In this document: positions 24,725 through 33,748 of the stretch, piece by piece
Layout: the number at the start of each line of letters is the position of its first letter
Position numbering within the stretch: the first letter of the stretch is position 1
Assembly (NCBI RefSeq): GCF_002927275.1
Contig: NZ_PRKW01000003.1
Location: 310,001 to 374,000, forward strand
Length of the DNA stretch: 64,000 nt
Reading direction: 5' to 3'
From: Arthrobacter pityocampae
Lineage (GTDB): Bacteria; Actinomycetota; Actinomycetes; Actinomycetales; Micrococcaceae
Position numbers and translations under genes: made by a program
The notes under the pieces: model-generated
The model's input: the letters and a program-made list of their open reading frames with translations, nothing else
Database searches by the model: none
What the model was told of the DNA's origin: nothing

Positions 24725-25696
24725 TCAGTCCCAGCTGCCGTAGACGGCTTCGGTGTTCGCGGTCAGCCGGGCGCACAGGGCGTCGAGGTCGGCGTCCAGG
24801 ATCCCCGCCATCGCGCGGACGGTGTACGGGACGGCGTAGGAGGCGTTGGGCCGGCCGCGGTACGGGTGCGGGGTGAGGAACGGGGCGTCGGTCTCGGTCA
24901 GGACGAGCGCCGGATCGGCCACGAGGAGGGCCTCGCGCAGGTTCGCGGCGTTCTTGAAGGTGACGGTGCCCGCGAAGGACATGTACCAGCCGTGCTCGTT
25001 GCAGGTCCGCGCGAGGTCGGCATCACCCGAGAAGCAGTGGAGCACCACGCGGTCCGGTGCCGTGTCGGAGAGCAGGGTGGCCACGACGTCGTCGTGCGCC
25101 TCGCGGTCGTGGATCTGCAGGGCCTTCCCCAGCCGGCGGGCGATGTCGATGTGACTGCGGAAGGACGCCCGCTGGCTGTCCCGGCCGTCCTCGCCGGTGC
25201 GGAAGTAGTCCAGGCCCGTCTCGCCGAGAGCGCGGATCCGCGGCCCGGCGGCGAGCTGCTCGATCTCCGAGAGGGCGTCGTCGAGCGTCCCTGCCGCGGC
25301 CAGCAGCGGGGCGTCGTTGGGATGCAGGGCCACCGCCCCGAGGAGCCGGGTGTCCTGCTCGACGACGGCGGCGGTGAACCGCGAGGACGCCAGGTCCGTG
25401 CCCACCTGGACCGCGCCCCGCACCCCGGCGGCACCGGCCGCGTCCAGGGCCTCGCGGATCGACACCTCGACCGCCCCCTCCCGGAAGTCGAAGTGCGTGT
25501 GGTTGTCGATCACGGGCACCGGTAGCGGCTCCGGCAGCGGCAGGTACGCGCCCTTGCGGCGTCGACGGGCGGCCGGGGTGCCATCCCCGACGCCGTCGGC
25601 GCCGTCGGACGTCCCGGCGTCGTCCGGGTCGCGGTAGGCGGGCGGCGTCTCCCCCACCGCGTAGGGATGGGGGGCGGGCGAGGCGCTGGTACACAT
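24725..25696 (-). CDS. TatD-family metal-dependent deoxyribonuclease
   Basis: A 323-residue TIM-barrel metal hydrolase. Metal ligands are visible: HTHFD (His66 and His68), the GETGLDY glutamate, the QIHDREA and VLHCFSG histidines, and the TETDAPFL aspartate. TatD proteins act as 3'-5' exonucleases in DNA repair and quality control. The first 45 residues are a variable low-complexity extension. ATG 25696 is the only good start near the family N terminus. It is divergent from the MoxR gene. Gene order tatD then rsmA is kept, but rpfB is absent. Confidence 0.92.
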   Translation of the reverse strand: MCTSASPAPHPYAVGETPPAYRDPDDAGTSDGADGVGDGTPAARRRRKGAYLPLPEPLPVPVIDNHTHFDFREGAVEVSIREALDAAGAAGVRGAVQVGTDLASSRFTAAVVEQDTRLLGAVALHPNDAPLLAAAGTLDDALSEIEQLAAGPRIRALGETGLDYFRTGEDGRDSQRASFRSHIDIARRLGKALQIHDREAHDDVVATLLSDTAPDRVVLHCFSGDADLARTCNEHGWYMSFAGTVTFKNAANLREALLVADPALVLTETDAPFLTPHPYRGRPNASYAVPYTVRAMAGILDADLDALCARLTANTEAVYGSWD

Positions 25697-25873
25697 GATC
25701 CCAGCCTAGTTGTGGCAGGGAACCATTTGCCCGGGAAGCAAGTTGAGCGAGTAACCTGTTGAATCATTCAGCTCGGTCCGACCCGCCCAGCGCCGGAACG
25801 GCCGCGCCGTCCCCTGCGTGTCGAGCGATTCCGGCCTCACGGCACCGCTCGGCCGCCCGCATGGAGGGTACCG

Positions 25874-26890
25874 ATGGACGTCCAGCACAACATCGCCGAG
25901 GTCGCCGCGGATCCGCGGCTCGTGACGGCCCCGGACCCCGAGGCCGGCTTCTACGCCATCGCCACGCGCATCCTCGACTCCATCCAGACGGTGATCGACG
26001 GCAAGCCCGAGGCCGCGCGGCTCGCCCTCACGGTGCTCCTGGCCCAGGGGCACCTGCTCCTCGAGGACGTGCCGGGGGTCGGGAAGACCCTGCTCGCGAA
26101 GACCCTCGCCCGGACGATCGACTGCACCGTGAACCGCATCCAGTTCACCCCGGACCTGCTGCCCTCCGACGTCACCGGGGTCTCCATCTACAACCAGGAC
26201 TCCCGGCGGTTCGAGTTCCGGCCCGGCCCGGTCTTCGCGAACATCGTGATCGGCGACGAGATCAACCGCGCCTCGGCCAAGACGCAGTCCTCCCTGCTCG
26301 AATGCATGGAGGAGCACCAGGTGACCGTGGACGGGCACACGCACCAGCTCGGTGACCCGTTCATGGTGGTCGCCACGCAGAACCCGATCGAGATGGAAGG
26401 CACCTACCCCCTCCCGGAGGCGCAGCGCGACCGCTTCATGGCCCGGATCTCCATGGGTTACCCGGATGCCCGCGCGGAGGCCGACATGCTGGAGACCCAC
26501 CAGTCCGTGTCACCGCTCGCAGCCATCCGCCCGGTGGCCGGTGTGGAGGACATCGCCGGGATGATGCGCCAGGTCCGCGAGGTGTACGTCTCCCCGGCCG
26601 TGAAGGACTACACGGTGGCCCTCGGCCGTGCCACCCGGGAGCACCCGCGGCTGAGGCTCGGCGCGAGCCCGCGGTCGCTGCTGCAGCTGCTGCGGGCCGC
26701 GAAGGCCGGCGCCGCGCTCGAGGGCCGCGACTTCGTCCTCCCCGACGACATCGCGGCGATCGCCGACGCCGTCCTCGCCCACCGGCTGCTGCTCGACCGC
26801 AAGGCCACGAGCGCCGGCGAGACGGCGTCCGGCATCGTGGCGGACGTCCTCTCCCGCGTCCCCGTGACCCGGGAGGCGCCCCGGCGATGA
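25874..26890 (+). CDS. MoxR-family AAA+ ATPase
   Basis: A 338-residue chaperone-like AAA+ ATPase. Walker A is EDVPGVGKT (64-72) and Walker B is IVIGDE (124-129), followed by the NRASAKTQSSLLE box and the NPIEMEGTYPLPEAQ sensor region typical of MoxR. MoxR proteins help mature or insert metal cofactors into partner proteins. It starts with GGAGGG 6 nt before the ATG and is the first gene of a MoxR, DUF58, transglutaminase run, a widespread association in which the ATPase is thought to act on the DUF58 partner at the membrane. Confidence 0.95.
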   Translation: MDVQHNIAEVAADPRLVTAPDPEAGFYAIATRILDSIQTVIDGKPEAARLALTVLLAQGHLLLEDVPGVGKTLLAKTLARTIDCTVNRIQFTPDLLPSDVTGVSIYNQDSRRFEFRPGPVFANIVIGDEINRASAKTQSSLLECMEEHQVTVDGHTHQLGDPFMVVATQNPIEMEGTYPLPEAQRDRFMARISMGYPDARAEADMLETHQSVSPLAAIRPVAGVEDIAGMMRQVREVYVSPAVKDYTVALGRATREHPRLRLGASPRSLLQLLRAAKAGAALEGRDFVLPDDIAAIADAVLAHRLLLDRKATSAGETASGIVADVLSRVPVTREAPRR

Positions 26891-26930
26891 CCCTCCCCCG
26901 TCCCGGCATCCCCACCTCCTAGGGTCCCTG

Positions 26931-28463
26931 ATGAACCTCATCGAGAAGCTCCCGTCGGGTCTCCTCACGGTCCGTGGCTGGGGGTTCGTCCTGACCGCCG
27001 TTGTCGCCCTGCTCTTCGCGCAGGTGCTCGGCCGCCGGGACCTGCTCTACGTGGGGGTCCTGCTGCTCGCCCTGCCGCTGGCCTCCGTCGTCGTCCTCCG
27101 GCTCGTCAAACCGCGGTTCACGGTGAACCGGCGGTTCCAGCCCCAGACCATGGAGATCGGGTCGACGTCCACCGTCACGCTCTCCCTCACGGCGAGCGTC
27201 GCCGGCGGGGCGAGCATCGCCATGGAGGAGCGGCTCCCCGCGCGGTTCGGCCAGGCGCCCCGGTTCAGCTACCCCTCCCGCAACCCCACCCGCGACGGCG
27301 TCTCCCTCTACGAGTACCGGATCCGCTCCACCTCGCGCGGGGTCTACGACATCGGGCCCGTCACCGCCGAGTTCACGGACCCGTTCGGCCTCGGGAAGTC
27401 ACGCCACGTCCTCGGGACGGCGGACCCGCTGGTGGTCACCCCCGCGCCGGTGGAACTGCTCGGCTCCGCGCTCGCCGGGTCCCGCGGCAACGACGGCATG
27501 GCCGTCACGCGACGCCAGGCCAACCCGAGCGACGACGACGTCATGACGCGCGAGTACCGGCACGGCGATTCCCTGCGGCGCGTGCACTGGGCCGCGACCG
27601 CGCGCCACAGCGAACTCATGGTCCGCCAGGAGGAATCGGTCACCACACCCCAGGCCACCCTGCTGCTCGACCGGCGGCACTCCAGCTTCAGCACCGGTTT
27701 CAGCGCGGTCTTCGGCGCTGACGCGGGCGACAGCACGCTGTCCACGTCGCCGACCTTCGAGTGGGCGGTCACGGCCGCCATGTCGATCAGCGCACACCTG
27801 CTCGAACGCGGCTACGCGCTGCGCTTCCTCGACCAGCAGGGCGCCCCCGCGCTCCTGCACTCCCCCTCGGCGCCGCTCCCCTCCGAGGAGGAGCACCACG
27901 GCCAGGGCGCCGTCGAGGGCATCGCCGAGGGACTCGCGGCGCTCGGACTCGCCCCGGAGACCGGGCACCGGGCACCCGGCCACGTCGACCGCTCGGGCAG
28001 CACCGCCGTGCGGGCCGGCGAGGCCGCCCGGAGCGCGGTACGCCGCGTGCGCGGGCAGGAGGCCGAGACACCCGCGAAGACCCCGCACGCCCGGACCCCG
28101 CACGCCGTCTTCGGCGACGACCTCCTCGACCGCCTCGCCGCGACCCGGCACCGGGGACCGCTGATCGCCGTCCTCGGCCTGATCACCACGGAGGAGGCAC
28201 ACGTCCTCGCCTCGGCCTCCGACTACGGGTCGCCGGCCTACGCCATCCTCGCCGCCGACCGTCCCGCCGACTCCCGCGCCCAGCTCGACATCCTCCGGGA
28301 GGCGGGCTGGCATGCCACGGCGGCGTCGCCCTCGGCCGGGCTGCCCGCCGTGTGGGCGGGCCTCGAACACGCCGTCGGCCGGAGCGCGGCGCACGCCTCA
28401 CCGGCCGCAGGCCCCACGCCGTCCGGGCGCCCGGACGCCTCCCTGCCCGGGAGCCGGCCATGA
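26931..28463 (+). CDS. DUF58 membrane protein
   Basis: A 510-residue protein with two membrane helices near the N terminus (about residues 15-55), then a periplasmic-type beta domain. The DUF58 signature REYRHGDSLRRVHW sits at about 208-221, where family members have a von Willebrand-A-like fold. The C-terminal part contains a variable Ala/Thr/Arg-rich segment. The function of DUF58 proteins is not established beyond partnership with MoxR. It follows the MoxR gene by 40 nt and overlaps the transglutaminase start (ATGA, 28460-28463), so the three are one operon. Confidence 0.92.
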   Translation: MNLIEKLPSGLLTVRGWGFVLTAVVALLFAQVLGRRDLLYVGVLLLALPLASVVVLRLVKPRFTVNRRFQPQTMEIGSTSTVTLSLTASVAGGASIAMEERLPARFGQAPRFSYPSRNPTRDGVSLYEYRIRSTSRGVYDIGPVTAEFTDPFGLGKSRHVLGTADPLVVTPAPVELLGSALAGSRGNDGMAVTRRQANPSDDDVMTREYRHGDSLRRVHWAATARHSELMVRQEESVTTPQATLLLDRRHSSFSTGFSAVFGADAGDSTLSTSPTFEWAVTAAMSISAHLLERGYALRFLDQQGAPALLHSPSAPLPSEEEHHGQGAVEGIAEGLAALGLAPETGHRAPGHVDRSGSTAVRAGEAARSAVRRVRGQEAETPAKTPHARTPHAVFGDDLLDRLAATRHRGPLIAVLGLITTEEAHVLASASDYGSPAYAILAADRPADSRAQLDILREAGWHATAASPSAGLPAVWAGLEHAVGRSAAHASPAAGPTPSGRPDASLPGSRP

Positions 28464-30886
28464 CCGCCACCCTCTCCCGCCCCGCGCCGACACCCGCTCC
28501 CCCCGCGCCGCGCCCGGCGCCGCCGGGCGACCCGTGGCACTGGGCCGTCACCGGCACCGTCCTGCTCGCCGTCCTCGCCGCCTCCACCAGCCTCAACGGC
28601 GTCGTCGAGCCGTGGACCTGGCTCGGCCCCGTGCTCCGGACGCTCATCCCCGTGCTCCTCGCCATGGCCCTGACCAGGACCGTGCGCCTGGGCGGCGCGC
28701 TCACGGCGCTGGTCGGCGTGCTCGCGCTCGTCGGGACGCTCACGGCCCAGTTCTTCCCGCGGCAGAGCCTCCTCGGGGTCGTCCCGGGGCCGGGCACCGC
28801 GTTCGAACTGCAGCGACTCCTCGCCCAGGCGGAGGAGACTGTCGTCTCCCAGGTGGCGCCCGTCCTGCCGGGAGCGGGCCTGGTCCTGGTTATTTGCGCC
28901 GCCCTGGGGCTCCTCGCCGTCATCGTCGACATCTTCTCGACGACCGTCCGCATGCCGGCGGCGAGCGGCCTCGGGCTCTTCGCCATCCTGGTGACCCCCG
29001 CCGTCGTCAAGCCCGACGGCGTCGGGCTGTCCGCCTTCGTGGCCACCGTCCTGGCGTTCCTGCTGCTCCTGGCCGTCGCGCAGCGGCGCGAGGACCGTCT
29101 CGCCTCGGGCGGCGCCCGCGCGTCCACCGGCTTCGCGGGCCGGGCCGCGATCATCGGCGCGGCGGCGCTCGCCGTGACGGTGGCGCTGCCGACGGTCATC
29201 CCGGGGTTCAACTCCGGCGCCTTCCCGCAAGGTGCCCGGTTCAACGTCTGGGGGACGGCCACCGGCCTCAACCCTGCAGTGACGCTCGGCAACGACCTCC
29301 GCAATCCCACCGGGTTCGGCCGCATCACCTACGCCACCACTTCGGATGCCCCCCTCTATCTCCGGGCCGTGACCCTCGAGGACTTCAGCGGCCGGCGCTG
29401 GGAGCCCGACCAGCGCATCAACGACCGCGAGACGGGCGTGGCGGAGATCGGGGCGGAGGCCGGCACGCCGGAGAACCCGCCCGAGGGCAGCACGGTGTTC
29501 ACGCGGGTCACCACGGCCAGCTATGCGAGCCCCTGGCTCCTGACCCCCTACGCGGCCACGGGCGTCACGAACCTCGCCGGGACGTGGGCCTGGGATCCGG
29601 CGAACCTCTCCATCCTCGCCACCGACGGCGGGTCGACCGCCCGCCAGGACTACCTGGTGCGGAGCCGCACGGCCGGGCTCACGCGCGAGGGGCTCGGCGT
29701 GATCGGACCGGCGGCCTCCGACGCCGTCGCCGACGTCTTCACGGACCTGCCGGAGGACACCCCGGGAATCGTCCGCGACAGGACCGCGGAGGTCACGGAC
29801 GAGTTCGTGAACCCCTACGACAAGGCCCTCGCCATCCAGAGCTACCTCCGCGGCCCCGACTTCGCCTACTCGGAGGAAGCCCCCGTGGACGGCGGCTACG
29901 ACGGCAGCGGCATGGACGTGATGGCCCGCTTCCTCGAGGCGAAATCCGGGTACTGCGTGCACTACGCCGGCACCATGGCGGTCATGGCCCGCGCGGCGGG
30001 CATCCCCAGCCGCGTCGCGATCGGATACACCCCGGGCAGCCCCACCGGTGACACCGAGGAGGGGCCTGACGGCACGGAACTCCGAGAGTTCGTGGTCGAC
30101 TCCCGCAACGCGCACGCGTGGCCCGAGCTCTACTTCGAGGGCGTGGGCTGGGTGCGGTTCGAGCCCACCCCGTCCCGCGGCGTGGTGCCCACCTATGCGC
30201 AGCAGGCGTTCTCGCCGGTGGGACCCCGGGCGGACGACACCGATGCGCTGAACCCCGGCAGCCTCCCGGACGTCGCGGACGCGTCGGCGCCCGCGACGGA
30301 CCCCGCGGAAGGCGAGGCCCGGGCCGGGAGCGGAACGGCGGAGGCCGAGGCCCACTCCGTGGCCGGCACGCTGACCGGCGTCGGCGTGGTGCTGCTCGCG
30401 CTCCTGCCGCTGCTCGTGCGGACGGCGAGGACCCGCGCCCGACGCCGCACCGTCGTCGTCCGCGAGGCCGCAGGCGCCCCGGGCAGCGCCGGCGGGGACG
30501 GGGCGGCAACGGCGGCCTGGGCCGAGACCACGGAGATCGCCGGGGACTACGGGTACCGGCTCGAGCCGACGGACACGCCGCGCGCGTTCGCGGGGCGGCT
30601 CACCCGCGATGCCCGGTTCGACGGCGCCCCCGCCACGTCCCTCTCGCGCCTGCGGGCCTCCTACGAATACGAGGAGTACGCGGACCACGGCACCGGATCC
30701 GTTCCGGTGCCCCCGCCCGGACAGGCCCCGACGTCCACCCGGACACGGGCGGCGGCGCCGCGCTGGGACGACGTCGACACCGTCACCCGTGCACTCCGGG
30801 CGGGCAGTTCGTGGCCCACCCGGGTCAGGGCCCGGCTGTTCCCGCGGTCGCTGCTCCACCGCTTCCGGAGCAGCGGGCGCCGCTGA
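28460..30886 (+). CDS. TgpA-type membrane transglutaminase-like protein
   Basis: An 808-residue protein with a cluster of N-terminal membrane helices (about residues 27-250), a large extracytoplasmic domain with a transglutaminase core, one further helix (about 635-655), and a C-terminal DUF4129-like cytoplasmic region. Catalytic Cys499 lies in SGYCVHYAG and His552 in NAHAWPELY. The third catalytic position, usually Asp in a DPTP context, reads FEPTP, a Glu. The substrate is unknown; such proteins are thought to process envelope proteins. The long upstream extension of the frame was rejected because ATG 28460 overlaps the DUF58 stop as expected for this operon. Confidence 0.92.
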   Translation: MTATLSRPAPTPAPPAPRPAPPGDPWHWAVTGTVLLAVLAASTSLNGVVEPWTWLGPVLRTLIPVLLAMALTRTVRLGGALTALVGVLALVGTLTAQFFPRQSLLGVVPGPGTAFELQRLLAQAEETVVSQVAPVLPGAGLVLVICAALGLLAVIVDIFSTTVRMPAASGLGLFAILVTPAVVKPDGVGLSAFVATVLAFLLLLAVAQRREDRLASGGARASTGFAGRAAIIGAAALAVTVALPTVIPGFNSGAFPQGARFNVWGTATGLNPAVTLGNDLRNPTGFGRITYATTSDAPLYLRAVTLEDFSGRRWEPDQRINDRETGVAEIGAEAGTPENPPEGSTVFTRVTTASYASPWLLTPYAATGVTNLAGTWAWDPANLSILATDGGSTARQDYLVRSRTAGLTREGLGVIGPAASDAVADVFTDLPEDTPGIVRDRTAEVTDEFVNPYDKALAIQSYLRGPDFAYSEEAPVDGGYDGSGMDVMARFLEAKSGYCVHYAGTMAVMARAAGIPSRVAIGYTPGSPTGDTEEGPDGTELREFVVDSRNAHAWPELYFEGVGWVRFEPTPSRGVVPTYAQQAFSPVGPRADDTDALNPGSLPDVADASAPATDPAEGEARAGSGTAEAEAHSVAGTLTGVGVVLLALLPLLVRTARTRARRRTVVVREAAGAPGSAGGDGAATAAWAETTEIAGDYGYRLEPTDTPRAFAGRLTRDARFDGAPATSLSRLRASYEYEEYADHGTGSVPVPPPGQAPTSTRTRAAAPRWDDVDTVTRALRAGSSWPTRVRARLFPRSLLHRFRSSGRR

Positions 30887-30911
30887 ACCCCGGTTGGACG
30901 CCGGGCGCGCG

Positions 30912-30942
30912 GAAGGCCGGCACCCGCGGGGTGCCGGCCTTC
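30912..30942. terminator. Bidirectional terminator between tgpA-like and gabD-like genes
   Basis: A perfect 14-bp stem (GAAGGCCGGCACCC with its complement) and a 3-nt loop stand between convergent genes. A weaker GCCCC-CTTTC-GGGGC hairpin at 30973-30987 lies next to the aldehyde dehydrogenase stop. Confidence 0.85.
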
Positions 30943-30993
30943 GTGTGTCCTCAAGCCCTCGTGCGGGGCCGAGCCCCCTTTCGGGGCCGAGCC

Positions 30994-32475
30994 CTAGGAG
31001 GCGTAGGGGTCGGCGATCCCCACGTACTGCGTGTACAGGTACTCCTCGATGCCCTCGGCGCCGCCCTCGCGGCCGAGGCCGGACTGCTTGACGCCGCCGA
31101 AGGGTGCCGCCGCGTTGGACACCACGCCAGCGTTGAGGCCCAGCATGCCGGTGTCCAGCCGCTCGCCCATCCGCAGGCCGCGGTTGAGGTCGCGGGTGAA
31201 GACGTAGGCCACGAGGCCGTACTCGGTGTCGTTCGCCAGTTCCACGGCTTCGTCCTCGGTGCTGAACGTGACGATCGGTGCCACGGGGCCGAAGATCTCC
31301 TCCTGCATGATGCGGGAGGTCCGGGGGACGTCCTTCAGGACGGTGGCCTGGTAGAAGTAGCCGTCCCCGGTCACGGGGGCGCCACCGGTGACGGCGACCG
31401 CGCCGTCCCCGACGGCCGCGGTCACGAGCTCGTGGACCTTGTCGCGGCTCTTCTGGTCGATCAGCGGGCCGAGCTTCGAGGCGTCCTCAGTGCCGCGGGC
31501 CGGCGTCATGGTCTCCATGCGCTCGGCGAGGGCCGCGGCGAAGCGGTCGGCCACCGACTCGTGGACGATGAAGCGGTTCGCGGCCGTGCAGGCCTCGCCC
31601 ATGTTCCGGAGCTTCGCGAGCATGGCGCCGGTCACGGCGGCGTCGAGGTCGGCGTCCTCGAACACCACGAACGGTGCGTTGCCGCCGAGCTCCATGGAGG
31701 TCCGCAGCACGTTCTTGGAGGCGGCCGCGAGGAGGCTCCGGCCCACCGGGGTGGACCCGGTGAAGGAGAGCTTGCGCAGGCGCGCGTCCTCGATGAGCGG
31801 TCCGGTGACATCCCCGGCGGTGGTGGTGTTGACGATGTTCAGCACCCCGGCGGGCAGGCCCGCCTCCTGCAGTACGGTGGCGAAGAGGGAGGACGTGAGG
31901 GGCGTCAGGTTCGCGGGCTTGAGCACCATGGTGCACCCGGCGGCGATGGCCGGGGCGATCTTCCGCGTCGCCATCGCCAGCGGGAAGTTCCACGGCGTGA
32001 TGAGCAGGCACGGCCCCACAGGCTTCTTGCTCACGAGGAGGCGGGACTTCCCGTCGGGTGAGGTGGAGTACCGGCCCGAGGTGCGCACGGCCTCCTCGGA
32101 GAACCAGCGAAGGAACTCCGCGCCGTAGGTGACTTCGCCGCGCGCCTCGGCCAGCGGCTTGCCCATCTCGAGCGTCATCAGAAGGGCGAATTCGTCGGCG
32201 CGCGCGGTGACGAGGTCGAAGGCCCGGCGCAGGATCTCGCCCCGCTCGCGCGGAGCGGTGCGGGCCCAGTCGGCCTGCGCGGCCACGGCGGCGTCGAGGG
32301 CGGCCATGCCGTCCTCGGGGGTGGCGTCAGCCAGCGTGAGCAGGGTGCGGCCGGTCGCGGGATCCTCGACGTCGAAGGTGGCGCCGGACGACGACGCCCG
32401 CCACTGTCCATCGATGAGGAGCCCGGTGGGCACCTTGTCGAGTACGGCCTTCTCCTGGTCGGCGGTGACAGCCAT
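30994..32475 (-). CDS. gabD: NAD(P)-dependent succinate-semialdehyde dehydrogenase
   Basis: A 493-residue aldehyde dehydrogenase. The catalytic Cys296 lies in GEACTAANR, the general-base Glu in MELGGNAP, and the cofactor loop in FTGSTPVG. Similarity of the N-terminal DGQWR and the PWNFPLAM motif to GabD-type enzymes suggests oxidation of succinic semialdehyde to succinate in GABA breakdown, though related aldehydes are possible. ATG 32475 was chosen because AGGAG lies 8 nt upstream; the longer frame from 32514 has no ribosome site. It stands alone between a terminator and rsmI. Confidence 0.9.
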   Translation of the reverse strand: MAVTADQEKAVLDKVPTGLLIDGQWRASSSGATFDVEDPATGRTLLTLADATPEDGMAALDAAVAAQADWARTAPRERGEILRRAFDLVTARADEFALLMTLEMGKPLAEARGEVTYGAEFLRWFSEEAVRTSGRYSTSPDGKSRLLVSKKPVGPCLLITPWNFPLAMATRKIAPAIAAGCTMVLKPANLTPLTSSLFATVLQEAGLPAGVLNIVNTTTAGDVTGPLIEDARLRKLSFTGSTPVGRSLLAAASKNVLRTSMELGGNAPFVVFEDADLDAAVTGAMLAKLRNMGEACTAANRFIVHESVADRFAAALAERMETMTPARGTEDASKLGPLIDQKSRDKVHELVTAAVGDGAVAVTGGAPVTGDGYFYQATVLKDVPRTSRIMQEEIFGPVAPIVTFSTEDEAVELANDTEYGLVAYVFTRDLNRGLRMGERLDTGMLGLNAGVVSNAAAPFGGVKQSGLGREGGAEGIEEYLYTQYVGIADPYAS

Positions 32476-32616
32476 GTGTGGGCTCCTTCGTTCGGGGCGC
32501 GCCCCGAGGGGCATTCCCGCTCACGCTAGACCGGGCGACGAACGGGTGTCCAGTAGGGGCTGCACCACAGAAAGCCCTTCCCTTTGGACGAGTGCACAGC
32601 TCCGCGGGGCATGGGC

Positions 32617-33657
32617 TCAGCGCGCGGCGATCACCGCGGCATACAGCTCCCGCTTGCTGACGCGGGCGTCGGCGGAGACCGCCGCCACGGCGTCCTTGAG
32701 GCGCATCCCGCCGTCCAGGAGGGCGTTCACCTCGGCCACGTGGTCGGCCGGCTCGGAGGGCGGCACCTCCGGGGCACCGGCGAGGACGACGGCGATCTCG
32801 CCGCGCACCTCGCTGTCCTGCGCCCACTGGAGGAGTTCGAGGAGGGATCCGCGGAGGACCTGCTCGTGCACCTTGGTCAGTTCGCGGGCCACGGCGGCCT
32901 GCCGGTCCGAGCCGAACGCCTGCTGGAGCGAGCGCAGCATCGCCTCGAGGCGGTGCGGCGCCTCGAAGAACACCATCGTGCGGCGTTCCGCGGCGAGGTC
33001 CGCGAGCCGGCCCGCCCGCACGCCCGGCTTGCGGGGCAGGAATCCCTCGAAGCAGAACCTGTCGGTGGGCAGCCCGGACAGTGCGAGCGCGGCGAGGACC
33101 GCGGAGGCGCCCGGCACGGACGTCAGGTCGAGGCCCTCGCCGACGGCGGCCTCCACCAGGCGGTAGCCGGGATCCGAGACCGAGGGCATGCCGGCGTCCG
33201 TCACCATCAGGAGGGTCGCGCCCTCCCGGACGAGGTCCAGCAGCTCCGGGGTGCGCTCGGCCTCGTTGTGCTCGTGGTAGCTGATGACCCGGCCGGTCAC
33301 GGTGACGCCGAGCGCCTGCACCAGGCGGTGGAGCCGGCGCGTGTCCTCGGCGGCGACGACGTCGGCGGTGTGCAGCAGGCCGATCAGCCGTTCGGTGGCG
33401 TCCCCCATGTTGCCGATGGGCGTCGCCGCGAGGACGATCCGCCCCCGGCCGCTGTCGTCGCCGGCCGTGCCGCGGTAGGCCGTGACGGGGGTCCGGGCGG
33501 CGTCGTCGGGCTGGTCCGCGTCGTCAAGCTGGTCCGCGTCCTCGGGCCGGTCTACGGCGTCGGCGTCCTCCCGGGCGTCGCCGGGCTGGTCCCCCTGGTC
33601 CGTGTCGGGGTCCTCCCGGACGGGGTCGGGGGCGGCGTCGTCGAGTGGCTGGTTCAC
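32617..33657 (-). CDS. rsmI: 16S rRNA C1402 2'-O-methyltransferase with acidic N-terminal extension
   Basis: A 346-residue protein. The RsmI core starts at about residue 72 with GRIVLAATPIGNMGD and includes EDTRRL and TDAGMPSVSDPG. The enzyme methylates C1402 of 16S rRNA at the decoding centre. Residues 1-70 are an extra, almost purely acidic tail made of degenerate DQPDDA/EDAD-type repeats, absent from most family members and likely disordered. The start is GTG 33657; a later start nearer the core cannot be excluded, but no ATG or GTG with a good ribosome site is evident between. It is divergent from the mannosyltransferase gene, an arrangement common in actinobacteria. Confidence 0.92.
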   Translation of the reverse strand: MNQPLDDAAPDPVREDPDTDQGDQPGDAREDADAVDRPEDADQLDDADQPDDAARTPVTAYRGTAGDDSGRGRIVLAATPIGNMGDATERLIGLLHTADVVAAEDTRRLHRLVQALGVTVTGRVISYHEHNEAERTPELLDLVREGATLLMVTDAGMPSVSDPGYRLVEAAVGEGLDLTSVPGASAVLAALALSGLPTDRFCFEGFLPRKPGVRAGRLADLAAERRTMVFFEAPHRLEAMLRSLQQAFGSDRQAAVARELTKVHEQVLRGSLLELLQWAQDSEVRGEIAVVLAGAPEVPPSEPADHVAEVNALLDGGMRLKDAVAAVSADARVSKRELYAAVIAAR

Positions 33658-33748
33658 CGCACCAGCCTACGCTCCGCCCGGGCGGGCACGCGGCCGGGTG
33701 CGGGTCCGGGTGCGGGGTCCGCGCCGTCGCCGCCGGTAGCATGGCAGG

